64,000 nucleotides of DNA, from assembly GCA_038503035.1 (NCBI GenBank), contig JAVSML010024329.1:62001-126000 (forward strand), in the 5' to 3' direction. The position numbers and the translations under genes were made by a program. The notes below the pieces were generated by a model that was not told the DNA's origin, did not search any database, and was given only the letters and a program-made list of their open reading frames with translations. The DNA is from Crocodylus rhombifer. Lineage: Eukaryota; Chordata; Crocodylia; Crocodylidae. Positions 10,505-23,055 of this stretch are shown here, one piece after another (within the stretch, counting starts at the first letter, position 1; every line of letters starts with the position of its first letter).

Positions 10505-11990
10505 TCCAGTCACCAGGGCTAAGGCCAGATAAACTAGTTTAAGTGATCAGAAACTGGTTTAAATCTGTAACAGAACAGATGTTCAGTGCACATAAATCAG
10601 TTTGAAAATGGCTAAAACTGGTTTGAGATAAACCTGGTTGAATGTAGTATCAGACTTTACTGATTTGGGTCTGTCTTGGATTGAACTATTGGGTTCAGCA
10701 GATTCCCCACGCTTGAACAAAGGACGTACTCACGGTTGTTTTCACCCTTGCAAATCTTTACTTAAGGATACTCGCAGGAGCAGGCGATAGAACAGAGCAG
10801 AGAGGACAGTCACCTCACATCGGCCTTAGGCAGCAGCCAATACCCCGCATGGTTCCCCTGGCCCCAGAGTGTCCCGATCCCGGGGATGCAATAGCCTGCG
10901 CCGGGGCTCCGAGCAAGTCAGGAGTGGGGGAACCCATAGCAACCCAAGAATATACAGCCTATATAGTCTGAAGTAAACAACGATATCACAAGCTAGGAAA
11001 ATGGGGATGAGTCGTGATCCAACACACCTGGTGTTTATCACATTCCACTGTATCACAGCATTCTACTATCCAGGTTCATGGCTCAATCTCATTCACAGAG
11101 CAGGAGGCTATGTGTCGCTTCACCGGCCTCCTATGAAATCAGCATGCAAAACTTTTGCTATTAGCACAACATGCAAAACTCTTGCTCTTAGCAAAGCTCT
11201 TACTATTACAGGGTCAAACTGGTTTGTGTAATGCTTGTCCCAGACCCCTTCCTGGCTTAACTTAAACCAGAGTCCCCCAGCATCCCAGAGGCTTTGCAGC
11301 CCAGGGTGGGGCTCTCTGCTCCAGAAAGCTGGGCTGGCCCCTCCCCTCTACTCCTTGGCCAGAGCTCCAGCAGAGACAGCAGGCACAGAAGGGCTTGCCT
11401 GGCTTCCTCATGTCACCCCTTTCCCTCCCCCCCCACCACTCCTTACTCAACGAGGGATTCCCCCCTCCCCTCTACCACACCACAAATTTTAGCCAGCATG
11501 TGTTATGCTAGCTAATGCTGAGAGGTGTCTGCATAAGGCAGACAGGATAGTGTCTGCTTGTGGCTTGTTGAAGCTAATCAACAGGTCAGCTGGTCCCTCC
11601 ATTCCTTCCTTGGAACAACTTGTTTAAGAAGAGCATGAACTAATGAAGGAGGCTTTTGTTTTGCTGATGGGCTGATAAATGCTCTGCTACCAACTCCCTG
11701 CTGGGCTGGTCAAGAGCAGTGAGGGGGGGAACCCCTCTCTAACCAGAGTGTCCTGCCAGGGCCTGCCCCCTCCCAGCTCAGCACTGTAGAAAGGAGGGAG
11801 GGCTGCTCTAGCACCCCCCAGCTTCTAGCCTGAGCCACAGCAGGCATGTGCCTGCATTTCTTCAGTCCAGAGGGGATGTCTGGATGGTTACAAAGTGGTT
11901 CAGCCTAGCCAAATTAAACTAACTTTCAAAAATTGAATCAATTCAGGCTCAGGCTTTTTAAATGTCTGTCCCTAGCCCAGGACACAAGTT
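10505..11990. mobile_element. hAT-like inverted-repeat element, approximate limits
   Basis: The left end GGGCTAAGGCCAGATAAAC and the inverted right end GGGCTAGGGACAGACATTTA are alike. Both sides hold 'aaactggttt'-type words. The interior (11220-11860) is GC-rich with chance frames on both strands. The element is split by a solo LTR at 10690-11210. I found no clean 8-bp duplication, so the ends are approximate. Confidence 0.5.
10690..11210 (-). mobile_element. Solo LTR of an endogenous retrovirus
   Basis: On the minus strand the block starts TGTAATAGTAAG and ends CTGAACCCA, so the tips are TG...CA. A TATA-like CTATATAGG lies near 10966-10958 (minus). An AGTAAA polyadenylation-like signal near 10755 follows at the expected distance before the end. 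No coding sequence of a virus is present. Flanks do not show a readable target duplication, perhaps through decay or recombination. Confidence 0.6.
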
Positions 11991-12129
11991 AAGCAATATC
12001 AAGGCTCAATTTCAGATTTCCTCTTAAAACCAAACCTTTGCACCTTGTATCTAATATTTACTGGGGGGAAAAAAAGGAATGGAGAGTTAAGATAGTTTCA
12101 CCCCATAAGGAGCAAGGTCCCAGATAGAA

Positions 12130-12385
12130 CCCAGGGGCCCTTCCTTTGAAAAGCAGCATGCATTTAATTGAGTCACATATCCTCAAAGTCAGAGGTGCCA
12201 AATTCCTCCCCTCTGGGTCTTGGGCTGAAGCCAATAGTAGCGGGAGTGGGTCCACAAGCACCCCAAATTCTACAGCAGGCTGCAACCTAAATTCCCAGAA
12301 TCCCCCTGGACGACTGGTGGGCTGGATGGAATCATTCCACAGGCCAGACTGGTGGGCTGAATGCTTGATGCCTTTGCTCTAGGTT
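12130..12385. repeat. Possible hAT MITE fragment
   Basis: It contains two direct copies of 'gactggtgggctg' (about 12311 and 12348), plus words common to hAT miniature elements that end 'gcctttgctctag'. Termini and duplication were not found. Confidence 0.3.
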
Positions 12386-12483
12386 GTTTTCTTCCTCCTG
12401 GCCCCATGTACCTCCCTCTCTGGGCTACCCAAGGGAGCAGCTTCAAGGAGAGGGCACTAGATAATGCCTAATCTTCTGGTGTA

Positions 12484-12540
12484 AAGGAGTCTCCCAATTC
12501 TTGGGTGAGTGGCCTAACCATTAGGATAACATGCTAAAAC
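12484..12540 (-). repeat. tRNA-derived SINE fragment, inverted copy
   Basis: The reverse complement reads 'atcctaatggttaggccact' followed by 'gaattgggagactcc'. It aligns with the A-box side of the 10385-10460 fragment. Confidence 0.45.
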
Positions 12541-15500
12541 TTAGGAAGATCTTCCTACTATGCAGTCTGTTTCTAGCAGGTAGTCATATAAGGGGTTACT
12601 ATTTCACCAGAGGACAAAAAGGAGTTGCCAACTGTGTATAAGCACCAATATAAGAACCAAAAGTGGAACTTCTGTGGGTGGGTAACTGCCATTTAGGCAC
12701 ATAAACTGAAACAGGATACAGCCCACAACATATGTTGGTCACAAGCACTTTCTGCCAAACAATTTTCCCATCTGGCAGGAGAGAAACAAGTGGATAAAAC
12801 AGGAGCATCTACACTGTCAAAACGTTGCCTAAAATTTAAGGATTCCCTTGCACCATAGTCTTGGCTTATAATTTTTAGTTCAGTATTCTGTCTATGGCAT
12901 TAATTTAAGTTCTCTATATCTCATACAAATCACACCAACATTACTTGAATTTCTCCTTAAGATAAAAAAATTAAATGCCAACAAAATATTTTTAGGTAAT
13001 ACATTGGTTAGAACTTACAGAACAATTCAATAAATATTAAACCTTGATACAACAGAAGATGTCATGAAACATGTCACAGTTCTTCTATTGTACAAAATGA
13101 CATGGAGTCTTAGGTCCTAGGAGTATAAAGTGGAAACAAAATGCTTTGACTCTTCTTTAAAAGTATCATGAAGAGTGATCACAGTATTTCCATTTACTCT
13201 ATCACACCAAATGGTTTTAGACCATAATTTTATTGTACAAGAGGAGAACTAACTGGACAATCTTCTCTTTACTCACATTTTTTCTGTTTGTGAAAATTCT
13301 ACATCTGAGTTAAGACTTATCTTTCCAGATCCTCAGACAAATGTCAAAGGGCACAACTCATTCTCAGTCATAACAAGCTAGATCAAATCAACACCATTTT
13401 AACACTAGATATTTGTCTACTCGTTCCCTCTCACTGACTGCTACAACCAAAGGTTGAAATCAGCTAAGCAGAACTCCACAGACTGCAGTACAGCTAGAGA
13501 GGCTTCAGAGACAACAGAAATGTGCTTCTATGTTGACAGGCATGGAATCAGAAAGATAAATGTTGTCATAACCTCCACCCACTGGAATCTGGTTGTTGGT
13601 TTAGTTAACACATCCCCTGGCTATTTGAACTGGTCATTCAAGAAGTCAACAGCAAGTCAAGTTGTCATGCATTCCTTATTAGTCATTTCTTCCAACAGCT
13701 GGCTCCTCTGCATTCATGTTTACAAATTAACTGAAATTGTGTTTGTGCTTAAGAGATGGACAGAGGATACCAGCAACCGGAACAATTCCACTTCCAAATT
13801 CAGCAAATGGACTGTCAGATTTACGTTCTTGTGCTCAATGAAGCATTTAAATTGCATCAAGCAGTTTGCCATTATCGTGTTATCCTACTCTTGCAGCTTC
13901 CCATGGATTTGTCTACATAATTTTTTCTGCAGTTTACACCGTCTGGTCCCTTCAGCTCAGTACAACCTCTATCTTGTATGGTGGCTGCAAGGTTACTTTT
14001 GTTAGTTCCAACACTTGCATTATTTTGCCCAGTTTTTCCTTGAGGTCATGAGCATAAGAAGTTGCATGAAGTCATTCTTTTCTATAGAGAAACACAAAGT
14101 GACTCTACACCATCTCCGCTGCCTTAAACACTACTATGAAGAATACCCCACTGTCTCACACTTTTATGATGCCAAACCTCAGAAATGAGGCAATGTAGTT
14201 GCCTTAAAGTGCCCCTGAGCGCATGCCAAGACATAGAATAATGGACCTGGGAAAAGCTATTGCACTACTCTCAGATTTTGACATATTTTCAAGTGCCAAC
14301 GTGTGAAGGGCAAGCACCTGTGGGTGGGGTAGGCTTCATAGCTTCCCTCTTAGGACAGAAATGAAAGGCGTATCACCAAGCTCCACCTTGTTCTACAAGG
14401 GCATTTATTCTAAGGTAGTGCTTCCAGTTATCTAGACATTCACTGAGCTTGTGAAAGTCATCATCAGGAACATGCAAAAGTATGGCTAGACACTGCAGAT
14501 GTTTGCTCTTACTGATCTTTACACAAAGGACTGAAGTTCTATCTTTAAGCCTTTTTCCTCCCATTGACTGCACAGTCTGCAGTCAGAAGGATCATGACAC
14601 AAAAGAAAACATTACAGATTCAATCCAAGCTCTAGCTGGCTACTGAAGTCAGCAGGGCTTTGGTAACCCGGTACTATGTGCTCCATGTACCAAAGTCTTC
14701 TTTCTCACACCACTTTACTTGTAAATCAACACTGAATTCTTTTCCTATCAAAAAAGTTACCCTTTTTGTCACATCTGTATTCTACCAGCTATGCCAGTTT
14801 CATCTTCTTATTCATCAGTTTCTCACACAAATACACCTTTAAGCATCATGCATGGAACAGTTCCCTTCACCAATACCTTCTCTTCCTTCAGTTGTCTCCA
14901 TTAGATGCACCACTGTTTGGATGTCCAGAAGAAATCAATCTTTTAAGGATGCCTTTAATGGGCAGAATAAGCCAGAACACTTACATAAAAAAAGTAAAAG
15001 GTGTATTTATTACCTTGAAGAAAGCAATTTAAAAAATATAAGGCTGTAATAATATTACACGACTCAGTCAGAAAATGCCCATAATTAAGTCTGCTTGATT
15101 CTACCTCCTCTTGTGTCACAGAATGGACAGTGTTCACTGAATGAGTAGTGTTTTCTCATTGTTTTCTTCTCAATGTTCAGTGAGGTTTATGCCTTATTTG
15201 CTGTGTACTATACAATCCCAGCCTTGGAAACAGAAATACTAATTTCCTCATGGGCTTTACAAAGGCATTTACCACTCAATCTGACTGTTTCAAAAACATG
15301 AGTGAATGGGTATTATTACCTCTAGGGAAAAGTAAGGTACAAAATGTCAAAAGTGTCTTCTTATTTCCAGTGCCCAAACCAGATATACTCAAGATATGAT
15401 TTTTCAGCATATTTAGCATTATACACTAATGCTTCCACTGTGAGCGCTCAGCACATCTCATCCAGGTCTCACACGGGCACCCCAGAAAATGAGGAGCACA

Positions 15501-15803
15501 CAGTTAGCAACCACTTGTGAAAAGTTAAGCTTATATCCAGTTCCTCACATCACACAAGAGTTTTGTAGTATCTGTAAAAAAAGAATCAAGCTGTCTAGGG
15601 CATCATTTAACTGCTCTCGACATGGAACTTTCATTTCTCCTTCTATGGGTCCCTGCTCCTTTCATTACATACTTTCCAACAGTGGCCTATCTTTTAAGCA
15701 GCATCCTCTTTTGCTGCAAACCTGAATTCATCTCCAAAGCACAATCTACCTTGCACACTGAATGACAGTGTTCCAGTGGAAATTCTGTCCTACTGATTAT
15801 CTT
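12541..15803. other. Intergenic; long frame at 13454-14005 not supported as a gene
   Basis: Moderately AT-rich DNA. A 183-codon plus-strand frame (13454-14005) and a 66-codon minus frame (14373-14573) are the longest. Neither has a recognisable domain, Kozak-like start support or splice context. The minus strand over 13450-14570 gives long stretches between stops in shifting frames, which would also fit a decayed processed pseudogene. I cannot name one. Confidence 0.35.
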
Positions 15804-15805
15804 TA

Positions 15806-15851
<46 letters not shown>
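15804..15851. repeat. (TA)n microsatellite
   Basis: About twenty TA units, interrupted once by G. Confidence 0.95.
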
Positions 15852-15854
<3 letters not shown>

Positions 15855-17521
15855 GAAAAATTAAATCCCTATTATTTATTAAGGTTCATTTAAACTGCAG
15901 GAAACACTAAGAGATACCTAGGGTAGGTCACATCACTCTGTCTGGAAAAGTTCTATTCATACTATCACCACTATATAAGACCTAATGACTTATCAATGAA
16001 TCAGGATCAGAGAAATCATGCATGAAAAATTTTCCATGGAAGACTAATATAATGTTGAAGACTTTAATGTATTTATACAAATGTTTCTTTTGGCTTGTCT
16101 GATTGATGTGAGGTTTGACATAAAATGTGACCATTGCTGCAATGCCAAAATTTCAAGCAAAATCAATGCTGATTTCATTTTTGTATGCCACCAGAATGTA
16201 ACTACATTTTGCAAAATCATATGTTTATACTGTGATAATTGTGAAAAGTCAGAGGAGATTTTTCACACAGGTTTAATGACGGACTGAAGCAGAAGACAGT
16301 AATTTCTCTCTTGGAGCTCATCGTACAGACACCGGATTCTCATTTCCAGATGACATTTGTCTTGAGCCAATCAAATATACATTATACACATTTTCTTCCA
16401 TCTTTATGAAGACAGATTAACTGCTTGACATGAGATATTTTGTCATGCAGTTATTGCCAGTAACTAAATGTCACAGCAGAAAAATGTGTCTTCTGGCATC
16501 AAGCAATTTTTTATCTTCACAATGGAGGTCCTCACTGATACTGAAGAGATATCTGTGCTGTGCTTGGCTGTATTCACCTCTTCTTTTGCTGCTGGTCTTA
16601 ATGCTTAGCAGTTACCTTTCCTGTGGTTCACTGAACTCTTTAGCTTATTTCCAGTAATTAATGCAGACTGAGTCACGGGATGTACTTGGCCAGCACATGG
16701 AAACAAGCAGAGGGAGGATGAAGATATGGCTTCCAATATTTAATTAATGAGAACATCCTTCCTGTCATCTATATCCTCATTCCATCAACGTATGGTTTCA
16801 ATTCTACCCTTTCAGCATGGTTCAGACGCCACAGTCAAAGCATATATGTTCCAGTCAGTCACATTTCTGCTTATATTTAACAGAAAGGGTTACAGATGCT
16901 TATTCACATATTCCTCTCAGTCATTATAGATGGTACTGAAAAGTCATTTTCCTTTAGGTTACTGAAAGATCAATCTGTGGTAAGTTTAGTGTATTTGCAA
17001 TACAACAGGGTTGGTTTTTTTAAAGGTTGGGGGGTTAATTTTTTTATCTAACCGATTAAAAAGTATGTAACTTAAACCAGCATTTTCGTCAGAAGAAAGT
17101 GCAGGAACTGTGAAAGAAAACTTAAAGGAGAACTATTGATATTCAGCAAATTAAAACCATCAGTTGTGTATTTCTTTATCTGCATACAGAATGTACGAAT
17201 CATTCAGTCTGTGGCTTAAAAGAAGCTGTAAGAATTGAAAGATTCTAGACTGAGACTGCAAAGGGATTGAGGACACTCTAAAGATGAAATATTTACAGTA
17301 TGGGACATATTGTATCCTAACCCGACTTGAGGAAATTAGAATTCTGAGGGACTGATTCTCCTGTGGTGCAACTCCTTTAAATCAGAGTACACTCATGTGA
17401 ATAACCCTAGCCTATGTCTGCTTGGCAAAGGCAGTGTTATGTAGAGATTTCCCACATATCTCAGGTGGCTGAAGCAGACACATTAGTGTGATGCATCACC
17501 CAGTATAACCCAGAAGAGAAT
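15852..17521. other. Intergenic, nothing recognised
   Basis: AT-rich sequence with short frames only. The frame at 16430-16657 is Leu/Ser-rich and looks like chance. No inverted-repeat termini or LINE tail were found. Confidence 0.5.
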
Positions 17522-17523
17522 TA

Positions 17524-18043
17524 CCGTGTTTCCCCGAAAATAAGACACTGTCTTATATTTATTTTTCCTCAAGAAGACACACTATGGCTTATTTTCAGGG
17601 GATGTCTTATTTTTATTAAGTATAGTACAACAATCTACATTTATTCAAATACAATAAAGTCGTCTTCTTCTGGAACGTAGGTAGGTAGGTGCCGCCTGTG
17701 GCAAGGGAGCGCAGGCGGGGCCGGGGGCAGGGCGGGGCCGGGGGCGGGGCCTTGGCCGGGCGGTCCAGCTCCACGGACAGGCGCCGCACGCGCTCCCACA
17801 GCATGGCCGCGCGGGGGCGGGGGCGGCCGCGGTCAAAGTCGGGACACGGACCTCGCACCGGGCCGGCTGTCACGATGGGGCAAATGAGAAGGGCTGCCCG
17901 TCTTATTTACCGCTTCGCGCCGGTACGCTTAGCCACGCCTATCACTATGTCTTATTTTCGGGGTATGGCTTATATTGCGCAAATACGTAGAAATCCTGCT
18001 ACGGCTTATTTTATGGGTATGTCTTATTTTCAGGGAAACACGG
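17524..18043. mobile_element. TA-flanked inverted-repeat element with CpG-rich core
   Basis: The termini are CCGTGTTTCCCCGAAAATAA and, inverted from the right, CCGTGTTTCCCTGAAAATAA. About 24 of the first 25 bases pair. TA dinucleotides at 17522-17523 and 18044-18045 fit the TA target duplication of Tc1/mariner-type elements. 'gtcttatttt' words repeat inside both ends. The core (about 17690-17935) is extremely GC- and CpG-rich with many intact CpG sites. The minus strand there can be read MLWERVRRLSVELDRP and onward, which may be captured host sequence or chance. There is no transposase, so the element is non-autonomous. Confidence 0.8.
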
Positions 18044-18499
18044 TAGCTGTCAGAATGACCCACCTCAAGTATCTCTGCACAGAGCTGCATTCTGCTGTGA
18101 AGACATACTCCTAGAATGAGTGATAGGAGAACGAGAACCAGAATCATTTACTGGAATTGCTGTGTCTTTTCTGTGGCTCTTAGAACAGGAGAGTTTATGC
18201 CATTTGGAAGTTTCTTGCCATCTACAGAAAATATTGGATGTTCTTGTTTAATGTGCAACATGAACAGGGACTGCAAACAGACCAAGCAGTTTGCAGGCAA
18301 TTCACAGTCTAGTTCACAGGCCAGTTCGCTGCCCCCCCATCCCTTTTTGAGGGGAGAGCCTTGCAGCTTGGCATGCAGAAGGGGAAAAAAGGAACCCTTT
18401 TTAGCCAAGGAGCAATAAACAGGCCAGCTTCCAGGCAAGTCATGAGAGAAGCTGTGCTTGGAAGAAGAGCAGTAAGAGAGAGAAAGTAGATTAAGAGAC

Positions 18500-19558
18500 C
18501 CAGGGAAATGGCTGGAGGACACCACAATGCCAGAGCCACTGCCACAGATGCTACAGAGGCATCTCCTGTAAGATTTCTGTCCAGGCAGGACCACTCACCA
18601 TCAATGCTTTCACCCAGGTCCAGGTTTGGCACTGTGGGGACTGCAGCTTGCAGGTTCCTTCTAGTGATGGCCAGGCTGGGGAGTGTCTGTGGCATAAGCG
18701 GTGCCTCCTGGCAGTTTCTCTCAGGGAACAGGCAAGAAAACTACAGGAAGAGATGGCAAGGCTTCTTCACCATGAGAAATTCATCAATTCAATGCTGGAG
18801 GAGACCTCCAGGACTGTGGAGAAAGAAATGCCAGAGCCAGCACTAGAGAAGAGAAAGGACATGGACTCCCAAAAGGATGAAAGCTGGAGGCTTGTGACCA
18901 GTGGCAGCAAGCAAAGATCTTCAATTCCACCTGCAGTTGTTCATCAGGAGAACAGATATGCAGCCTAGCAACAGAGAGGAAGGAGCACATTCCATTGGCA
19001 GAGGAGGACAGGACAGGCCTCCCCAAGGTGGGAAGCACTGAGACGACCACCACCAAGAAGAAGCAATGGGGGGGGCAGGGGGTTGGAAACTCCCTTCTGT
19101 GGGGGACAGAGATTGTTATCTGCCAACCTAACCTGTTGCCTCAGGAAGTCTGCTGCTTGCCCAGAGCCCAGATCCGAGAAGTCACGGAGGGATTACCGAG
19201 GCTCATCTGGCCCTCTGGCTAATACCCAATGCTGCTCATCCATGTGGGCACCAATGATACTGCCAGGGGAGAGCTTGAGTATAATCAAAAGTGACTACAG
19301 GATTCTGAATGTCTGGGACTCAGATTGTGTTCTTCTTGACCCTTCTGGTCAAGGAAAAGGGCCCAGGAAGGAGCAGGTGCATCCTGCAGATCACCACCTG
19401 GCTGCACAGGTGGTCCTGTCAGCAGGGCTTTGGCTTCTTTGACCATGGGATGTTGTTCCAAGAAGGAATGCTGGGAGGAGATGGGATCCACCTGGTGAAG
19501 AGAGATAAGAGTGTCTTTGCAGACAGGCTCGCTAACCTAGTGAAGAAGGCTTTAAACT
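18500..19558 (+). pseudogene. CR1 ORF1 relic with esterase-like domain
   Basis: ORF1 of CR1 encodes a nucleic-acid-binding protein that often carries a GDSL/SGNH-type esterase domain. Here the frames 18508-18968 give a coiled region (REQARKLQEEMARLL...). The esterase-like blocks follow: VGNSLLWGTEIV (about 19082), LLIHVGTNDTA (about 19230) and, at 19441-19558, GDGIHLVKRDKSVFADRLAN, which holds the DxxH catalytic pair. The reading needs several frame changes. No zinc-finger cysteine array is clearly left at the N-terminus. Confidence 0.75.
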
Positions 19559-19639
19559 AGGTTCACCAGGGGATGGAGACAAATTTTGGTAAGTGGAGAA
19601 GTAGGAGACCTGGAGGAAGAGCAAGCAGAAAGAGGCAAC

Positions 19640-22300
19640 AGGGGAGGTGCTCTTATACTTCCTGAGAAATCAAGGCAATCAACTAGTTATCTTAGGTGCC
19701 TGTACACAAATTCATGGAGCCTGGGAAATGAGCAAGAAGAATTGAAGCCCATAATAGAGACTTGGTGGGATAGCTTGCATGACTGGAACACTGTCATGAA
19801 TGGGTACAAACTGTTTAGGCAGGACAGGCAGAGAAGAAGAGGAGGAGGAGTTGTGCTGTATGTAAAAGAGCCATATGATTGCTCAGAGCTCCAGGATTAA
19901 ACTGGAGATAGGCCCGTTAAAAGTATCAGGATTAGGGTCAGAGAGGAGAGCAACAAGGGTGATGTCATGTTGGGGGTCTGCTATAGACCTCCAGACCAGG
20001 AGGAAGCAGTGGATGAGGCTTTCTTCAAACAGCTAGTGGAAATTTCCCAATCACAAACCCTGGTTCTCATGGGGGACTTCAATCATCCTGATGTGCTGGA
20101 AGGGCAATATATCAGAGTGCAGCCAATCAAGAAAGTTTTTGAAGAATGTTGAAAACAACTTCCTGATGCAAGTGCTAGAGTGGCCAACTAGAGGCCATGC
20201 TCTTCTTGACCTGCTGTGCATAAAGAGGGAAGAATTGGTGGGGAATGTAGTAGTGGATGGCAACTTGGGCAGCAGTGATCCTGAGAAAAGGAAGGATGGA
20301 GAGCAGCAGAGTAAGGACGCTGGAGTTCAGGAAAGCAGACTTCAACTCACTCAGGGAACTCATGGGGAGGATCTCCTGGGAAGCCAGACTGAGGGGGAGA
20401 GGAGTCCAGGAGAGCTGCTGGTAATTTAAAGAAGCCTCACTAAGAGTGCAGGAACAAACCGTCTTGATGTGCAGGAAGACTAGCAATTATGGCAGAAGAC
20501 CAGCTTGGCTTAGCAGGGAACTCTTCAATAAAATAAATCATAAAAAGGAAGCTTATAAGAAGCTTATAAGAAGTGGACAACTAACTAGGGAAGAATATGA
20601 GAGCATTGCTTGGGCATGCAGGAATGAAGTCAGGAAGGCCAAAGTGCAACTGGAGTGGGATGTGAAAGGTAAGAAGGGTTTCTACAAGTGTGTTCATAGC
20701 AAGAGGAGGATCAGGGAAAGTGCAGGTCCCTTACTGAATGGGGGAGGGAAACTTGTGACAGAGGATGCAGAAAAGGCTGATATACTCAATGTCTATCTTG
20801 CCTCAGTCTTCACAGGCAAGGTCAGCTCCCAGACTACTGCACCAGGCAGCACAGTTCGCAGAGAAGGGAAGTAGCCAACAGTGGCAAAAGAACAAGTTAG
20901 GGACTATTTAGAAAGCTGGACCTATACAAATCCATGAAGCTGAATGGGATGCACCTAAGGGTGATGAAGGAGTTGGCTGATGTGACTGCAGAGCCACCTG
21001 CCATCATCTTTGAAAACTTACTGTGATCAGGAGAGGTCCTGGATGATTGAAAAAGGACAAAACCTAGTGCTCACATTTAAGAAAAGGGAAAAAGGAGGAT
21101 CCAGGGAACTACAGACCAGGAAGCCTTACCTCAGTCCTCAGAAAAATCATGGAGTGGATCCTCAAGGAATCCATTTCTAAGCACTTGGAAAAGAAGGCAG
21201 TGATTAGGAACAGTCAGCATGGATTCATCACAGGCAAGTCATGCCTGACCAACCTGACTGCCTTCCATGATGAGATGACTGGCTCTGTGGATGCAGGGAG
21301 ACCAGTGGACGTGGTATACCTTGATTTTAGCCAGGATTTTGATACAGTTTGCCCCAACATTCTCTCAGGCAAGCTAAGGGATTATGGGCTGGAGGAATGG
21401 ACTGTAAGGTGGACAGAAAACTAGCTGGGGCATCAGGCTCAAAGGCTAGTAATCAATGGCTTGATGTCTACTTGGCAGCTGGTATCAAGTGGAGTGTCCC
21501 AGGGGTCGGTCCTTGGGCTGGTTTTGTTCAATGTCTTCATCAACATCCTGGAAGATGGCATAGAGTGCACTCTCAGCAAGTTTGCAGATGAAACCAAGCT
21601 GGGGAGTATAGTAGATACACTAGAAGGTAGGGTTAGGATTCATGAGGTTCAGCAAGGACAAGTGCACTTATGACGGAACATCCCCATGCTCCAGTACAGG
21701 CTGGGGATGACTAGCTGGGCAGCAGCTCTACAGAAAACAACCGGGGGGTTACAGTGGATAATAAGTGAAATATGAGTCAGCAATGTGCCCTTGTTAGGCT
21801 AAGGGCATACTGAGCTGCATTGGTAGGTGTGTTGCTAGTAAGTCTAGAGAAGTGATTATTCATCTCTGTTCAGCACTGGTGAGGCCACATCTGTGTTCTG
21901 AGTACTACAGATAAGATGTGGACAAATTGGAGAGTCTTGCGGAGGGCAACAAAAATGGTTTGGGGCTGGGGGACGTGGCTTATGAGAAAGACTGAAGGAA
22001 CTGGGCTTATTTAGTCTAGAGAAGAGAGGACTGAGAGGGGATTTAATAGCAGCCTTCAACTACCTGAAGGGGGGTTCAAAAGAGGATAGAGCTAAATTGT
22101 TCTCAGTGTTGGTAAATGACAGATCAAGGAGCAATGGTCTCAAGTTGCAGCAAGGGAAGTTTAGGTTAGATATTAGGAAGAATTTTCTCACTAGGAGGGC
22201 AGTAAAACACTGGAACAGGTTACCCAGAGAGGGTCTGGAATCTCCATCCTTGGAGGTTTTTAAGACCTGGCTAGAAAAAGCTTTGACTGAGATGATCTAA
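19640..22300 (+). pseudogene. CR1 ORF2 relic (AP-endonuclease and reverse transcriptase)
   Basis: The endonuclease part shows YTNSWSLGNEQEELK (the N-terminal Asn region), MLGVCYRPPDQEEAV and LVLMGDFNHPDV, where GDFN is a metal-site motif. The RT part shows SRELFNKINHKKEAYKK, SQHGFITGKSCLTNL, motif A YLDFSQDFDTV, motif [11 protein letters not shown] (Pro to Ser) and motif C FADETKLG. The last has Glu in place of the second Asp of the catalytic FADD box. At least three frameshifts and several stops separate these blocks. The protein would not have been active even without the frameshifts. Confidence 0.88.
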
Positions 22301-22384
22301 TTGGGGATGGTCCTGCTTTGAGCAGGGGTTGGACTAGATGACCTCCTGAGGTCCCTTCCAACCCTAATTTTATATGATTCTATG

Positions 22385-23055
22385 ACTGCTTTTGGACATT
22401 TACCTTTATTAACAAAGAACAGGTGTATGCGCTGCATCTGATGCTGAGGACTTAGTAAGATTAAAAAAAAGGTAAGTATTTACATAGTGATATGAATTAG
22501 TAGAGTTATATTGGGAGCTGTAACACTTAGATTTAATATAAATCTCATTTACTCCACACGGTGACATGACGCTACTGCACAGTAGTAATGAGGTACTACA
22601 TAGTCAGCATCACCAGGAAGCCATGTGGGGATGCTGCTGCCAAGTAACACTGGATACTGTACAGTTACAATGGTGCAGTCAGCATCTCGTGTAGATGCCA
22701 ATGTGTAGTAGAAGCCAACTACCATGTCCAGGGAATCTGGAAGAAACTGCCTGTATGGCCAAGTTACTCCATAAATGTATTCTTTAAATTGTTTTTGGCC
22801 TTCTCTTGTAGCATCAATACTAGTGTTAGAGACCTGTTTTAAGACTGAGTGGGCCATTGGTCTCATATGAAATGTGCCACAATGCTGTATGGTTTCATAT
22901 GAAACCACAATGCTACAACTTAATAGTAAGATATGACCTGTTCCTAGCAGCTAGATAACTGTATTGATAAGAAAAAACTCTTTAACATTATACCATGCCC
23001 TCCCTGAATAATACTCAAAACAATCACTACTGTGTTATTAAATACTAATTGCCTT
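22385..23055. other. Partial MITE-like sequence and spacer
   Basis: Positions 22540-22760 contain 'ctactgcacagtagtaa', 'catctcgtgtagatgcc' and related words seen in the neighbouring inverted-repeat elements. This suggests a fragment of the same family read on the minus strand. No pair of termini or duplication is visible. The rest is unremarkable. Confidence 0.35.

Larger units (their letters stand above)
18440..22384 (+). mobile_element. CR1 LINE, nearly full length (ORF1, ORF2, 3' UTR)
   Basis: The most complete CR1 copy here: an ORF1 relic (about 18500-19558) is followed by ORF2 with an AP-endonuclease relic (about 19640-20110) and RT (about 20440-22290). The 3' UTR ends in 'tatatgattctatgactg'. 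Nested entries give details. The 5' limit is approximate because the 5' UTR is not well known to me. The copy is inactivated by frameshifts and by altered RT residues. It ends with a tail subtype like the 33383 copy and unlike the 26518 copy. Confidence 0.9.

Noticed and set aside
13454..14005. 183-codon plus-strand frame as a protein-coding gene
   Set aside because: No domain, no supportive start context, Cys/Ser/Leu-rich composition typical of chance reading in AT-rich DNA, and no neighbouring exon signals.
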